Shown: positions 15,813 through 23,821 of the stretch, piece by piece
How the letters are laid out: each line of letters begins with the position of its first letter
How positions within the stretch are numbered: the first letter of the stretch is position 1
Assembly (NCBI GenBank): GCA_012516785.1
Contig: JAAYWH010000058.1
Location: 1 to 35,950, forward strand
Direction of reading: 5' to 3'
From: Methanomicrobiales archaeon
GTDB taxonomy: Archaea; Halobacteriota; Methanomicrobia; Methanomicrobiales; Methanospirillaceae
DNA: 35,950 nt
The notes under the pieces: model-generated
Databases searched by the model: none
The model's input: only the letters and a program-made list of their open reading frames with translations
What the model was told of the DNA's origin: nothing
Made by a program: the position numbers and the translations under genes

Positions 15813-16274
15813 ATGGCACGCACAGGATATTCAACTGATATTACCGGGGATACGGTGGCTCGGGGAAAGGCAAACGAACTTCCGATATCCCCCAAACATG
15901 CCATGGAGATTGCCAGGTTCATCCGGAACAAAAAGACCGGAGAAGTGGTCTCCTATCTTGAGGATGTTGTTGCAGAAAAGAAGGCAATACCCTTCCGCAG
16001 GTTCAACCACAAGGTGGCTCACAAGCGAGGGCTTTCAGGATGGGATGCCGGCCGATACCCGAGAAAGGCATCGAAAGCGTACCTTCGGCTGTTACACTCG
16101 GTCACTAAAAATGCCGAGTATCTTGGCCTTGACACTGAACGGCTCGAGATCGTACATGTTGCTGCAAACAGGGGCCGGGGATTTGAGGGGATCTTCCCGC
16201 GTGCGATGGGAAGGGCCTCACCTAAACGGCGTGAAACGGTAAACATCGAGATTGTGGTAAAGGAAGTGCAGTAA
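15813..16274 (+). CDS. rpl22: Large-subunit ribosomal protein L22 (uL22)
   Basis: uL22 lines the exit tunnel with a beta hairpin. The 153-residue archaeal form starts [20 protein letters not shown] and contains [17 protein letters not shown], the hairpin region, and [20 protein letters not shown] near the C-terminus. The ATG at 15813 was preferred to the in-frame GTG at 15804, which overlaps the rps19 stop and adds only three residues. Its stop overlaps the rps3 ATG by one base (TAATG). Confidence 0.97.
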   Translation: MARTGYSTDITGDTVARGKANELPISPKHAMEIARFIRNKKTGEVVSYLEDVVAEKKAIPFRRFNHKVAHKRGLSGWDAGRYPRKASKAYLRLLHSVTKNAEYLGLDTERLEIVHVAANRGRGFEGIFPRAMGRASPKRRETVNIEIVVKEVQ

Positions 16275-16990
16275 TGGCAGTCGAGAGAAAATTTGTGGCC
16301 GAAGGAGCGAGGAGAGCCAGGGTTGAAAAACACCTGGTCAAGGAGCTCAAGAGGGCCGGGTATGGAGGTATGGACCTGCAACGGACTCCCCTCGGCACCC
16401 AGGTAACCATTTACGCCGAGAAGCCAGGAATCGTGATTGGAAAGGGAGGAAAAGTCGTACGGCAGCTCACCCAGGACCTTGCGACCGATTTCGGTGTTGA
16501 GTCCCCGCAGATTGAGGTTCAGCAGGTGCCAAACCCCAGTTTCAATGCCCAGATCATGGCCGAGCGCCTGGCTAATGCTCTGGAACGCGGTTGGTATTTC
16601 AGAAAGGCCGGGTCGAGCATTATAAGGAGAGTTATGGAATCCGGCGCTCTGGGATGCGAGGTCATCATCGCGGGAAAACTGACAGGAGCCCGTGCCAGGG
16701 TTCAGAAGTTTACTGAAGGGTACATCAAACACAGCGGAGAGCCGGTAAACACCATAGTGGAGAAGGGCTTTGCCGTCGCAATCAAGAAGTTAGGGGTGAT
16801 CGGTGTTCAGGTGCGAATCATTCCTCCTGAATCCAAGCTTCCCGATCACTTCGAGATGATCGTTCCCAAGCAAAAACTTGTCCGAAAGGAAGAGATTGCT
16901 ATCACTCCTGTCGGTGAAGAGATTGAAGAGGAGGATCTGGCAATGAATCTCGATGAGTTTGATGATGTGGAAACTCCGGAGGATCGGTAA
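16274..16990 (+). CDS. rps3: Small-subunit ribosomal protein S3 (uS3)
   Basis: uS3 binds the mRNA entry channel of the 30S head. The 238-residue product has a type II KH domain with the GxxG loop GKGG at residues 56-59 (PGIVIGKGGKVVRQLTQ), followed by the C-terminal domain with GALGCEVIIAGKLTGARAR. It ends in a long acidic tail (EEIEEEDLAMNLDEFDD), common in halophile-related and methanogen archaea but variable in length. Start and stop overlap both neighbours by one base, indicating translational coupling. Confidence 0.98.
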   Translation: MAVERKFVAEGARRARVEKHLVKELKRAGYGGMDLQRTPLGTQVTIYAEKPGIVIGKGGKVVRQLTQDLATDFGVESPQIEVQQVPNPSFNAQIMAERLANALERGWYFRKAGSSIIRRVMESGALGCEVIIAGKLTGARARVQKFTEGYIKHSGEPVNTIVEKGFAVAIKKLGVIGVQVRIIPPESKLPDHFEMIVPKQKLVRKEEIAITPVGEEIEEEDLAMNLDEFDDVETPEDR

Positions 16991-17193
16991 TGGCCATCCT
17001 TCGTGCAAGCGATATCCGGCAGCTCTCAGATGTGGAATTGCAGGAACAGATGGAGAAACTCAGGATAGAGCTTATCCAGCACAACGGAAAGGTCAGTGCC
17101 GGAGGATCCACTGAAAATCCAGGGAGAATTCGTGAGCTCCGGCGGACAATTGCCCGTATGATGACTGAACAGAATCACAGGAGAACAGTATGA
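16990..17193 (+). CDS. rpl29: Large-subunit ribosomal protein L29 (uL29)
   Basis: uL29 is a small helical protein at the tunnel exit next to uL23. The 67-residue product (MAILRASDIRQLSDVELQEQ, ending [12 protein letters not shown]) shows the long coiled helices and the RIRELRRTIAR motif. It overlaps rps3 by one base and rnp1 by four (ATGA). In many archaea an aIF1/SUI1 gene lies between rpl29 and rnp1; it is missing from this position. Confidence 0.96.
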   Translation: MAILRASDIRQLSDVELQEQMEKLRIELIQHNGKVSAGGSTENPGRIRELRRTIARMMTEQNHRRTV

Positions 17194-17474
17194 TCTCTGC
17201 CCGGAACATCCTGCGCCATGAACTTATTGGCCTGGTTGTTTCGGTAGTGGAAGCATCAAATCCCCTTCACCGTGGAATATCAGGCCAGATTATCGATGAG
17301 ACCAGAAACACTCTCCTCATCCGCACACCGGATGGCGACAGGAGGATACAGAAGCAGTACACCCGCTTCTGTATCAGTATTCCCGATGGAACCCGGGTTC
17401 TCATCGATGGATCTGCGATCGTGTCATCTCCGGAGAAGAGGATAACGCAGTATGCGAAAATTCGAGGTAAATAA
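17190..17474 (+). CDS. rnp1: RNase P protein component 1 (Rpp29/Pop4 family)
   Basis: Rnp1 is the archaeal Rpp29 subunit of RNase P; it pairs with Rpp21 and promotes tRNA 5'-leader cleavage by the RNA subunit. The 94-residue product has the Sm-like beta-barrel pattern: [40 protein letters not shown] and then [20 protein letters not shown]. The length and the position between rpl29 and rps17 are classical for archaea. The ATG overlaps the rpl29 stop by four bases, and the stop overlaps the rps17 ATG. Confidence 0.95.
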   Translation: MISARNILRHELIGLVVSVVEASNPLHRGISGQIIDETRNTLLIRTPDGDRRIQKQYTRFCISIPDGTRVLIDGSAIVSSPEKRITQYAKIRGK

Positions 17475-17800
17475 TGGCGAAAAATATTGGATTGGGCGTC
17501 CTGCCACCTGAACAGGCATGCAGTGACGCAAACTGCCCGTTTCACGGCAGTTTACCGGTGCGCGGCCAGGTGATCACCGGTAAAGTCGTGAGCGATCGCA
17601 TGATGGGAACGGTAGTTGTGGAGCGTAACTACCTCCATTTCGTGCGAAAGTATAACCGGTACGAGAAGAGAAGCTCGAGGATTCATGCTCACAATCCTCC
17701 CTGCCTGCAGGCAAAAGTCGGTGACGATGTGAAGATTGCCGAGTGCAGGCCGCTCTCGAAGACCACGACCTTTGTAGTGGTGGAGGTACAGAGGCTATGA
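17474..17800 (+). CDS. rps17: Small-subunit ribosomal protein S17 (uS17)
   Basis: uS17 is a primary 16S rRNA-binding OB-fold protein. The 108-residue archaeal form opens [20 protein letters not shown] and includes [12 protein letters not shown], then [20 protein letters not shown] and the ending [20 protein letters not shown]. The archaeal N-terminal extension has two cysteines. Its stop overlaps the rpl14 ATG by four bases. Confidence 0.97.
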   Translation: MAKNIGLGVLPPEQACSDANCPFHGSLPVRGQVITGKVVSDRMMGTVVVERNYLHFVRKYNRYEKRSSRIHAHNPPCLQAKVGDDVKIAECRPLSKTTTFVVVEVQRL

Positions 17801-18195
17801 AAGCCAAACAGTCAAAGACGCCGCGATCCCTCTCAACAGGGACCAGGATGATCTGTGCCGACAACACCGGAGCACGTGAAGTCCAGATTGTATCGGTTTT
17901 CGGGTATCACGGGGTCCGCCGCCGCCAGCCCAAGATGGGTCTCGGTGACCTTGCGACGGTTACGGTAAAGAAGGGAACCCCCGATATGCGAAGAAAACTC
18001 GTCAGAGCCGTAGTAATCCGGCAGAGAAAAGAGATAAAACGCCCGAACGGTCTTCGGATTACGTTCGATGATAATGCCGTGGTGGTTGTCGATGAGAAGA
18101 ACGAGCCACGGGGTACAGAGATAAAAGGTCCGGTCGCACGGGAAGTCGCTGAGCGCTTTCCAAAGATTGGATCGATGGCAACGATGATTGTGTGA
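17797..18195 (+). CDS. rpl14: Large-subunit ribosomal protein L14 (uL14)
   Basis: uL14 lies at the intersubunit face and is contacted by initiation factor 6 in archaea and eukaryotes. The 132-residue product has [20 protein letters not shown] and the C-terminal ETKG-type region reading [20 protein letters not shown]. The ATG at 17797 matches family starts; the frame remains open upstream inside rps17 but without conserved residues. Confidence 0.97.
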   Translation: MKAKQSKTPRSLSTGTRMICADNTGAREVQIVSVFGYHGVRRRQPKMGLGDLATVTVKKGTPDMRRKLVRAVVIRQRKEIKRPNGLRITFDDNAVVVVDEKNEPRGTEIKGPVAREVAERFPKIGSMATMIV

Positions 18196-18207
18196 GGTGT
18201 GCGGAAT

Positions 18208-18573
18208 ATGGTAAGAATTGAGAGTACACAACCAAGAAAACAGCGCAAGGCGCGCTATAATGCCCCCGCGCACCTCCGCGGAAAATTCATCAGTGCTCCA
18301 CTCACCGATGAACTCAGGACGCAATACAAGAGAAGGACCGTCCGGGTCGTGAAGGGTGATACCGTAAAGGTACTCAGGGGAGATGCTGCAGGGACGGAGG
18401 GGCTGGTCGATGATGTTGATACCGGAAGGTCGCTCCTGATTATCCAGGGAGTCTCGATTCCGAAAGCGGACGGAACAGAAGTTCCACGACCGGTCGATCC
18501 CTCCAATGTGCAGATCACCAAACTCAATCTGAAAGATCCCAAACGGGCTGAAAAAATGGCGGAGGAACGCTGA
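18208..18573 (+). CDS. rpl24: Large-subunit ribosomal protein L24 (uL24)
   Basis: uL24 is an assembly-initiating 23S-binding protein. The 121-residue archaeal form contains a KOW motif (VVKGDTVKVLRGDAAGTEG) after the conserved start MVRIESTQPRKQRKARYNAP, and the phrase HPSNVQITKLN-like DPSNVQITKLNLKDPKR. The ATG at 18208 was chosen over the in-frame GTG at 18199 because GAGGTG (18194-18199) is then a well-placed ribosome-binding site. Confidence 0.96.
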   Translation: MVRIESTQPRKQRKARYNAPAHLRGKFISAPLTDELRTQYKRRTVRVVKGDTVKVLRGDAAGTEGLVDDVDTGRSLLIIQGVSIPKADGTEVPRPVDPSNVQITKLNLKDPKRAEKMAEER

Positions 18574-19298
18574 TGTCAGATCACCTGAAACGTCTGCGTG
18601 CACCAGACTCATGGCACATTGCCAAAAAGACCAGCACATTCGTTGCAAAGACCGCTCCCGGCCCTCATAATGCCAATGCCATGCCGATCGCGGTCTGGCT
18701 TCGTGACCACATGAACTTTGCGCGCAATATGAAGGAAGTAAAGCAGATTCTCGGCCAGAATGATGTTATTATCAATGGTCGGCCCTGCCGCGATCCACGA
18801 ATGGGTATCGGTATTTTCGATATCATCTCTCTTCCAAAGATCGGGAAACACTATCGGATCCTGCGCGACAAGAAAGGGCGGCATAAGACGATCGAGATAA
18901 CTGCCGAATCGGCAAAGACACGCCTTGCCAAGGTGAGGAACAAGACAATTATCCCCGGCGGAAAAGTTCAGTTGAACCTTCGTTTTGGAGCAAATGTTCT
19001 TGGTGACAACCAGTATAAGCCTGGCGACTCTGTGGTCATCTCCCTGCAGCCGGAAGATCGGTTTACCATCACAGACCATTTCCCATTCGCGGTAGGGAAC
19101 ATGGCAATGGTCATTGGAGGGAGACATTCGGGACGGATCGCCCGGATAACCGCGATAGAAAAAGTACCGGGCAGTGTTCCAAACCGGGTCCTGCTGGCCG
19201 ATGAGAAAGCCGGGACTACCTTCGATACCATCGATGCCTATATCTACATGGTAGGTCGCGAGACCCCAGCTCTTGCAGAATGGGGGATTGAGGAATGA
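18573..19298 (+). CDS. rps4e: Small-subunit ribosomal protein S4e (eS4)
   Basis: eS4 is found in archaea and eukaryotes only and belongs to the 30S body. The 241-residue product has an S4 RNA-binding domain (about residues 40-100: RNMKEVKQILGQNDVIINGR) and a central domain. A C-terminal KOW-like part follows, with GNMAMVIGGRHSGRIARITA. The start MSDHLKRLRAPDSWHI is typical. It overlaps rpl24 by one base and rpl5 by four. Confidence 0.97.
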   Translation: MSDHLKRLRAPDSWHIAKKTSTFVAKTAPGPHNANAMPIAVWLRDHMNFARNMKEVKQILGQNDVIINGRPCRDPRMGIGIFDIISLPKIGKHYRILRDKKGRHKTIEITAESAKTRLAKVRNKTIIPGGKVQLNLRFGANVLGDNQYKPGDSVVISLQPEDRFTITDHFPFAVGNMAMVIGGRHSGRIARITAIEKVPGSVPNRVLLADEKAGTTFDTIDAYIYMVGRETPALAEWGIEE

Positions 19299-19801
19299 AT
19301 CCGATGCGCGAAGTCTTTGTTGACAAGGTGGTCGTCCACATGGGCGTGGGAGAGAGCGGGGACAAGCTCACCAAAGCAGTTGATATCATGAAGAAGATCA
19401 CGGGCAACAATCCCGTAAAGAGTGTGGCGAAAAAGACCAATCCGGCATTCGGAATCCGCAAGGGTGCCCCGATCAGCTGCAAGGTCACGCTCAGGGGAGA
19501 GACCGCAGGTGATTTTCTTGACACGGCGCTTGCTATCATCGAAAGGAAAGTCAGCCGTGACCAGTTTGACAAGAGCGGAAATTTCTCTTTCGGCATTGAA
19601 GAGCATACTGATTTCCCCGGAATGTCCTATGATCCCCAGATCGGGATTTATGGCATGGATATAAACGTGATCCTTGCCAGGAAGGGTGTCCGTATTGCCC
19701 GCCGCAACATCGAACGCCACCGTCTTCCCCAAAAGCAGATGGTTCAGCCTGAGGATGCGATCGCATTCCTTAAAAGTCGCTATCAAGCGGAGGTGGCATG
19801 A
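19295..19801 (+). CDS. rpl5: Large-subunit ribosomal protein L5 (uL5)
   Basis: uL5 is part of the central protuberance and binds 5S rRNA together with uL18. The 168-residue archaeal form starts [20 protein letters not shown] and contains [20 protein letters not shown] and [20 protein letters not shown]. All are diagnostic. It is translationally coupled on both sides through ATGA-type overlaps. Confidence 0.97.
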   Translation: MNPMREVFVDKVVVHMGVGESGDKLTKAVDIMKKITGNNPVKSVAKKTNPAFGIRKGAPISCKVTLRGETAGDFLDTALAIIERKVSRDQFDKSGNFSFGIEEHTDFPGMSYDPQIGIYGMDINVILARKGVRIARRNIERHRLPQKQMVQPEDAIAFLKSRYQAEVA

Positions 19802-19956
19802 TGGGCGGAGAGAAGACCAAAAAGTTCGGCCGCGGGGCATTTGCATGCAAAATCTGCGGCAGGAAACAAGGCCTTGTCCGCAGGTACCATATTATGTTCT
19901 GCAGGCAGTGTTTCAGGGAATGGGCCCAGAAGATGGGATTCAAAAAGATGAATTGA
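19801..19956 (+). CDS. rps14: Small-subunit ribosomal protein S14, zinc-ribbon form (uS14)
   Basis: This 51-residue gene is easily missed because of its size. The product begins [20 protein letters not shown] and has two Cys pairs, CKIC (residues 16-19) and CRQC (34-37), that bind zinc in the 30S head. The ending [14 protein letters not shown] is typical of archaeal and eukaryotic uS14. The ATG at 19801 overlaps the last base of the rpl5 stop; an ATG at 19798 just before it would add one Met. It fills the normal slot between rpl5 and rps8. Confidence 0.96.
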   Translation: MGGEKTKKFGRGAFACKICGRKQGLVRRYHIMFCRQCFREWAQKMGFKKMN

Positions 19957-19969
19957 GGAGGAAGGGCAC

Positions 19970-20362
19970 ATGGGAAGATTAAACACAATTGCAGATGGGA
20001 TGAGTGCGCTGAAGAATGCTGCAGATGGCGGCAAACCTGGCGTCCTTATCGAGCCGGCAGGCAAACTCCTCGGGGCCATGTTCCGTATCATGCAGGAATC
20101 AGGATATATCTCCGGATTTGAGTATGTTGATGACGGTCGCGGAGGGCAATTCCTCGTTCAGCTGAATGGGCGGATCAATAAGTGTGGTGCAATCTCACCC
20201 CGGTATTCCGTACCATTGAATGAGCTTGAGTATTGGGAGACCCAGTATCTTCCTGGAAAGAATTTCGGGATTCTGATCCTTTCCACCTCAAAAGGGGTCA
20301 TGACCCATGAACAGGCCAGGAAGGAAGGGGTCGGTGGAGAACTTCTCGGGTATGTGTATTAG
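19970..20362 (+). CDS. rps8: Small-subunit ribosomal protein S8 (uS8)
   Basis: uS8 is a primary 16S rRNA-binding protein in the 30S platform. The 130-residue product begins [20 protein letters not shown]. It contains [20 protein letters not shown] and the C-terminal [20 protein letters not shown], the conserved rRNA-binding loop. A GAGGA ribosome-binding site lies in the 13-base gap after rps14. Confidence 0.97.
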   Translation: MGRLNTIADGMSALKNAADGGKPGVLIEPAGKLLGAMFRIMQESGYISGFEYVDDGRGGQFLVQLNGRINKCGAISPRYSVPLNELEYWETQYLPGKNFGILILSTSKGVMTHEQARKEGVGGELLGYVY

Positions 20363-20374
20363 AGGTGAGAGAGC

Positions 20375-20899
20375 ATGGCATCGGAAAGAAAAGTAACCAT
20401 ACCAGAAGGAGTGAAGGTCGAGCTGGAAGGGACCTTGCTGAAAGTGAAGGGGCCGAAAGGTCAGCTAGAACGGATCGTCAGGTTCCCCCAGATTACTACC
20501 GTTTTGGCAGACAATACGGTGATCTTCTCCACCAATTCAGATCGTAAGAGTGTGATTGCCATGGTGGGCACTTTTGCTGCACATACCAGAAATATGTGCC
20601 ACGGTGTCAACACCGGGTTCGAATACCGTATGAAGGTGGTCTACAGCCATTTTCCTATCCAGCTCAAGCTGCAGGGTAATAAACTTGAGATCAATAATTT
20701 CCTGGGTGAGAAAAAGGCCAGGTATGCCACAATTGTCAATGGCGTGACAGCAAAGATAGGAAATGACGAGATTATCCTCTCCGGAATTGATAAAGAGCTC
20801 ATTGGCAATACTTCGGCCAACATCGAACATGCGACCAAGATCCGGAACCGTGATCCCCGCATTTTCCAGGACGGAATTTATATCGTCGAGAGGGTGTGA
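20375..20899 (+). CDS. rpl6: Large-subunit ribosomal protein L6 (uL6)
   Basis: uL6 lies near the factor-binding centre of the 50S subunit. The 174-residue product has the two repeated beta-alpha domains: IPEGVKVELEGTLLKVKGPK at the start of the first, then HTRNMCHGVNTGFEYRMKVV. The second ends in KIRNRDPRIFQDGIYIVERV. AGGTGAGAG upstream serves as ribosome-binding site. Confidence 0.97.
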   Translation: MASERKVTIPEGVKVELEGTLLKVKGPKGQLERIVRFPQITTVLADNTVIFSTNSDRKSVIAMVGTFAAHTRNMCHGVNTGFEYRMKVVYSHFPIQLKLQGNKLEINNFLGEKKARYATIVNGVTAKIGNDEIILSGIDKELIGNTSANIEHATKIRNRDPRIFQDGIYIVERV

Positions 20900-20904
20900 T
20901 TGAA

Positions 20905-21315
20905 ATGGCCGACGAGACAAAAAGGTTGATCCAGGTCCGTTCCGACAAATCAGCATCATTCAAGCGGGACGGGGCGGGGAAAAAGAAGCAGCTCTCCGAA
21001 TCCTGGCGGATGCCGCGCGGGCTCCATTCCAAAAAGCGGAGGCAGAAGAAAGCAAAAGGGCCGCTCCCGACACCAGGGTATGGCAGCCCCATCGAGGTCA
21101 GGGGGATGCACCCGAGCGGATATCGTGAAATCCGGGTCTTTACCCCGGGTGATCTTGCAGGATTGAATCCTGACGAAGATGCCATCCGTATAGGCGGAAC
21201 CGTTGGAAACAAGAAACGAATGCTTATACAGGATCAGGCGGTTGCAGCAGGGCTGAAGGTTTTGAACGCGAGGGATATCAGGCCCAAGGAGCAGGAGGCG
21301 AAGAGCGATGACTGA
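20905..21315 (+). CDS. rpl32e: Large-subunit ribosomal protein L32e (eL32)
   Basis: eL32 is an archaeal/eukaryotic 50S protein. The 136-residue product contains the basic segment SESWRMPRGLHSKKRRQKKA and HPSGYREIRVFTPGDLAG, followed by IRIGGTVGNKKRMLIQDQAV. The ATG at 20905 (MADETKRLIQ) was preferred over the upstream GTG, which lies in the rpl6 stop region. It overlaps rpl19e by eight bases, the longest overlap in the array. Confidence 0.96.
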   Translation: MADETKRLIQVRSDKSASFKRDGAGKKKQLSESWRMPRGLHSKKRRQKKAKGPLPTPGYGSPIEVRGMHPSGYREIRVFTPGDLAGLNPDEDAIRIGGTVGNKKRMLIQDQAVAAGLKVLNARDIRPKEQEAKSDD

Positions 21316-21760
21316 TATTGCAAACCAGCGGCGTCTCGCAGCATCGCTTCTCGGTTGTGGTATCAATCGCGTATGGTTTGATGCCGAACGGATCGGCGAC
21401 ATCCAGAATGCGATATCGCGAGAGGATATCCGGGGACTTATCGGAGAGGGTGTGATCCGGGCACGTCAGGTCCAAGGCAACAGCCGCGGAAGAGCCCGGG
21501 CGCTTATGGCGAAACGTTCTTATGGGCACTGCAAGGGACCCGGCAGACGAAAAGGGGCTGCCGGGGCACGAAATCCTTCGAAAAGGGAGTGGATACAGAA
21601 GATTCGGGCGATCAGAAAAACTCTTGCAGAACTTCGCGAGAGCGGAGAGATAGAACCTCACCTCTACCGCACCTTGTATCGGAAGGCTGCCGGAGGGCAG
21701 TTCAGGAACGTAGCGCACCTGAAAGCTCAAATCGGGATCATTTCAGGGAGGATGAAGTAA
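21308..21760 (+). CDS. rpl19e: Large-subunit ribosomal protein L19e (eL19)
   Basis: eL19 forms an intersubunit bridge in archaea and eukaryotes. The 150-residue product starts MTDIANQRRLAASLLGCGIN and has the highly basic middle GRARALMAKRSYGHCKGPGR followed by RKGAAGARNPSKREWIQKIR, with a helical C-terminus. All are characteristic. It is coupled to rpl32e by overlap and separated from rpl18 by one base. Confidence 0.96.
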   Translation: MTDIANQRRLAASLLGCGINRVWFDAERIGDIQNAISREDIRGLIGEGVIRARQVQGNSRGRARALMAKRSYGHCKGPGRRKGAAGARNPSKREWIQKIRAIRKTLAELRESGEIEPHLYRTLYRKAAGGQFRNVAHLKAQIGIISGRMK

Positions 21761-21761
21761 C

Positions 21762-22289
21762 ATGGCAACGGGACCTCGTTACTTCGTTCCTTTCCGGAGA
21801 CGCAAGGAAGGGAAGACCGATTATTACAAACGGGCCAAACTGGTGGTCTCTGACCGCCCAAGGATGGTCGTGAGGAAGACCAACCGGCAGATCATAATCC
21901 AGCTGGTTTTGGCAGAGATGGATGGTGACCGGACTCTGGTGAGTGCCAGTTCCACCGAACTGGCGAACTACGGATACACGGGATCGACATCCGCACTCCC
22001 GGCAGCATACCTTACCGGGATGCTTTTTGCGGTAAAGGCACTGAATGCCGACCAGCAACGAGCCGTCCTTGACATAGGTCTGCACCGTGCAACACCGGGG
22101 AACAGGGTCTTTGCCGCGCTCAAAGGAGCTGTTGCTGCGGGTCTTGATGTACCCCATGGAGAACAGGTGCTCCCTGATGATGATCGGGTAAAAGGTGCAC
22201 ATATCGCAGCGTTTGCACCCGAACGTGCAGGGGATCTGGTTCGGAACGTCGATGAGACGATTGACGCCATAATGAAGGAGTTGAGGTGA
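21762..22289 (+). CDS. rpl18: Large-subunit ribosomal protein L18 (uL18)
   Basis: uL18 binds 5S rRNA. The 175-residue archaeal form begins [20 protein letters not shown] with [20 protein letters not shown], and includes [20 protein letters not shown] and [20 protein letters not shown]. It is longer than the bacterial protein because of the C-terminal part, as is usual for archaea. It is one base from both neighbours. Confidence 0.97.
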   Translation: MATGPRYFVPFRRRKEGKTDYYKRAKLVVSDRPRMVVRKTNRQIIIQLVLAEMDGDRTLVSASSTELANYGYTGSTSALPAAYLTGMLFAVKALNADQQRAVLDIGLHRATPGNRVFAALKGAVAAGLDVPHGEQVLPDDDRVKGAHIAAFAPERAGDLVRNVDETIDAIMKELR

Positions 22290-22290
22290 G

Positions 22291-22908
22291 ATGCCTTACG
22301 AGAAGACAGAATGGGTTCCGCTTACCGGCCTCGGAAAGATGGTAGCCTCGGGAGAGATTACCAGCATCGACCAGGTGCTGGAGAGCGGGCGTCCCATCAA
22401 GGAACCTGAGATCGTCGATGCATTTCTCCCAGATCTGGAAGATGAAGTGCTCGATATCGAGATGGTCCAGCGCATGACCGATTCAGGGCGCAGAGTCAAA
22501 TTCAGGGCAGTGGTTGTCGTCGGGAACCGCAACGGCTACATCGGATTTGGCCAGGGGAAAGACTCCCAGGTTGGCGATGCAATCAAGAAGGCCATTGTCG
22601 ATGCAAAGATGAACGTAATCAAGGTCAGGCGCGGATGTGGATCATGGGAATGCGGTTGCGATACCACCCATTCCATCCCAATGAAGGTAGAGGGTGCAGC
22701 GGGGAGCGTGAGGGTCATGCTCAAACCTGCTCCCCAGGGAATCGGCCTCGTCACGGGTGAGATAAGCAGAAAGGTACTCCAGCTGGCAGGGATAAAGGAC
22801 GCCTGGACCTTCTCGAAGGGGCAGACCAGGACGACCATCAATTTTGCCAAGGCCACCTTCAACGCGCTCAAGGCGACAAATATGACCCGGCGCGGAGGTG
22901 ATGAGTGA
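22291..22908 (+). CDS. rps5: Small-subunit ribosomal protein S5 (uS5)
   Basis: uS5 shapes the mRNA entry channel and affects decoding accuracy. The 205-residue product carries the double-stranded RNA-binding domain ([20 protein letters not shown] with [13 protein letters not shown]) and the second domain with [20 protein letters not shown]. The archaeal insertion [19 protein letters not shown] with three Cys is present. The stop overlaps the rpl30 ATG. Confidence 0.97.
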   Translation: MPYEKTEWVPLTGLGKMVASGEITSIDQVLESGRPIKEPEIVDAFLPDLEDEVLDIEMVQRMTDSGRRVKFRAVVVVGNRNGYIGFGQGKDSQVGDAIKKAIVDAKMNVIKVRRGCGSWECGCDTTHSIPMKVEGAAGSVRVMLKPAPQGIGLVTGEISRKVLQLAGIKDAWTFSKGQTRTTINFAKATFNALKATNMTRRGGDE

Positions 22909-23369
22909 TGTACGCCATAGTACAGGTCCGCGGGGTAGTGAATACCCGCCGTGAGATCAAGGATACGCTCAAGATGCTCCGGCTTCACCACATCAATCAC
23001 TGCGTCCTTGTCCCGGATACGCCTGAATACCTCGGCATGATCCGGAAGGTCAAGGACTTCGTCGCTTATGGTGAAGTTGATGCCGTTACCATTGAAACGA
23101 TCCTTCGCACACGGGGACGTGTTATCGGAGATATTCCATTGACAGATGAGTATGTGAAGTCAAATTCATTGTATTCAGGGATTACCGAATTTGCAGCAGC
23201 TCTGGCTTCGGGTGAGACACGACTTGCTGACATGCCCGGATTGAAGCCCGTCCTCCGTCTGCACCCGCCCCGGAAAGGGTACAGGACGATCAAACGAACT
23301 GCCCAGCAGGGGGGCGCGCTCGGCTATTATGGGCAGGAGATTAATGCGCTCCTCCACAGGATGAGGTGA
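22908..23369 (+). CDS. rpl30: Large-subunit ribosomal protein L30 (uL30)
   Basis: uL30 binds 23S rRNA at the edge of the central protuberance. The 153-residue product is the long archaeal form: the core [20 protein letters not shown] with LKMLRLHHINHCVLVPD, and a C-terminal extension ending YYGQEINALLHRMR. The ATG at 22908 was preferred; a GTG three bases earlier is also in frame. Confidence 0.96.
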   Translation: MYAIVQVRGVVNTRREIKDTLKMLRLHHINHCVLVPDTPEYLGMIRKVKDFVAYGEVDAVTIETILRTRGRVIGDIPLTDEYVKSNSLYSGITEFAAALASGETRLADMPGLKPVLRLHPPRKGYRTIKRTAQQGGALGYYGQEINALLHRMR

Positions 23370-23375
23370 AAAAAG

Positions 23376-23801
23376 ATGCCGGTAAACAAACGTTCGAAAT
23401 ACCGCGGATCACGAACATGCGGTGGGGGTACCCATAAGAACAGGCGTGGAGCTGGTAACAGGGGCGGAAGAGGACGGGCGGGTCACCGTGATCATCGGTT
23501 CTCCCACTATCTCCTGTATGGTGAAATCCATAACGGAAAGGATGGATTCTATAACCAGACCGCCAGGATCATGCGGGTGATCTCGGTTGGTGAGATCGAT
23601 CAGATGGCCCCTTCCCTTCTTGCAGGGGGAAAAGCCACCCGGGAGGGGGATACGATCACCCTCCATGCAGATCAAATCGGTATCGATAAGATACTTGGAA
23701 GCGGAAAAGTCACGTTGAAGATGAACATCACGGCGAGAGCATTCTCCGCTCAGGCAAAGAGCAAGATCGAGGCAATGGGTGGTCAGGCCCTGGTCATCTG
23801 A
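23376..23801 (+). CDS. rpl15: Large-subunit ribosomal protein L15 (uL15)
   Basis: uL15 is an assembly protein of the 50S core. The 141-residue product has the long basic N-terminal arm (KRSKYRGSRTCGGGTHKNRR followed by GAGNRGGRGRAGHRDHR) and the C-terminal KVTLKMNITARAFSAQAKSK. It is the last ribosomal protein of the array and directly precedes secY, as in most prokaryotes. Confidence 0.97.
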   Translation: MPVNKRSKYRGSRTCGGGTHKNRRGAGNRGGRGRAGHRDHRFSHYLLYGEIHNGKDGFYNQTARIMRVISVGEIDQMAPSLLAGGKATREGDTITLHADQIGIDKILGSGKVTLKMNITARAFSAQAKSKIEAMGGQALVI

Positions 23802-23821
23802 CCAATTTTTAGGGTGTAAGA

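Noticed and set aside
16019-16732. 237-codon minus-strand frame over rpl22 and rps3
   Set aside because: It is antisense to two conserved ribosomal genes and carries no motif.
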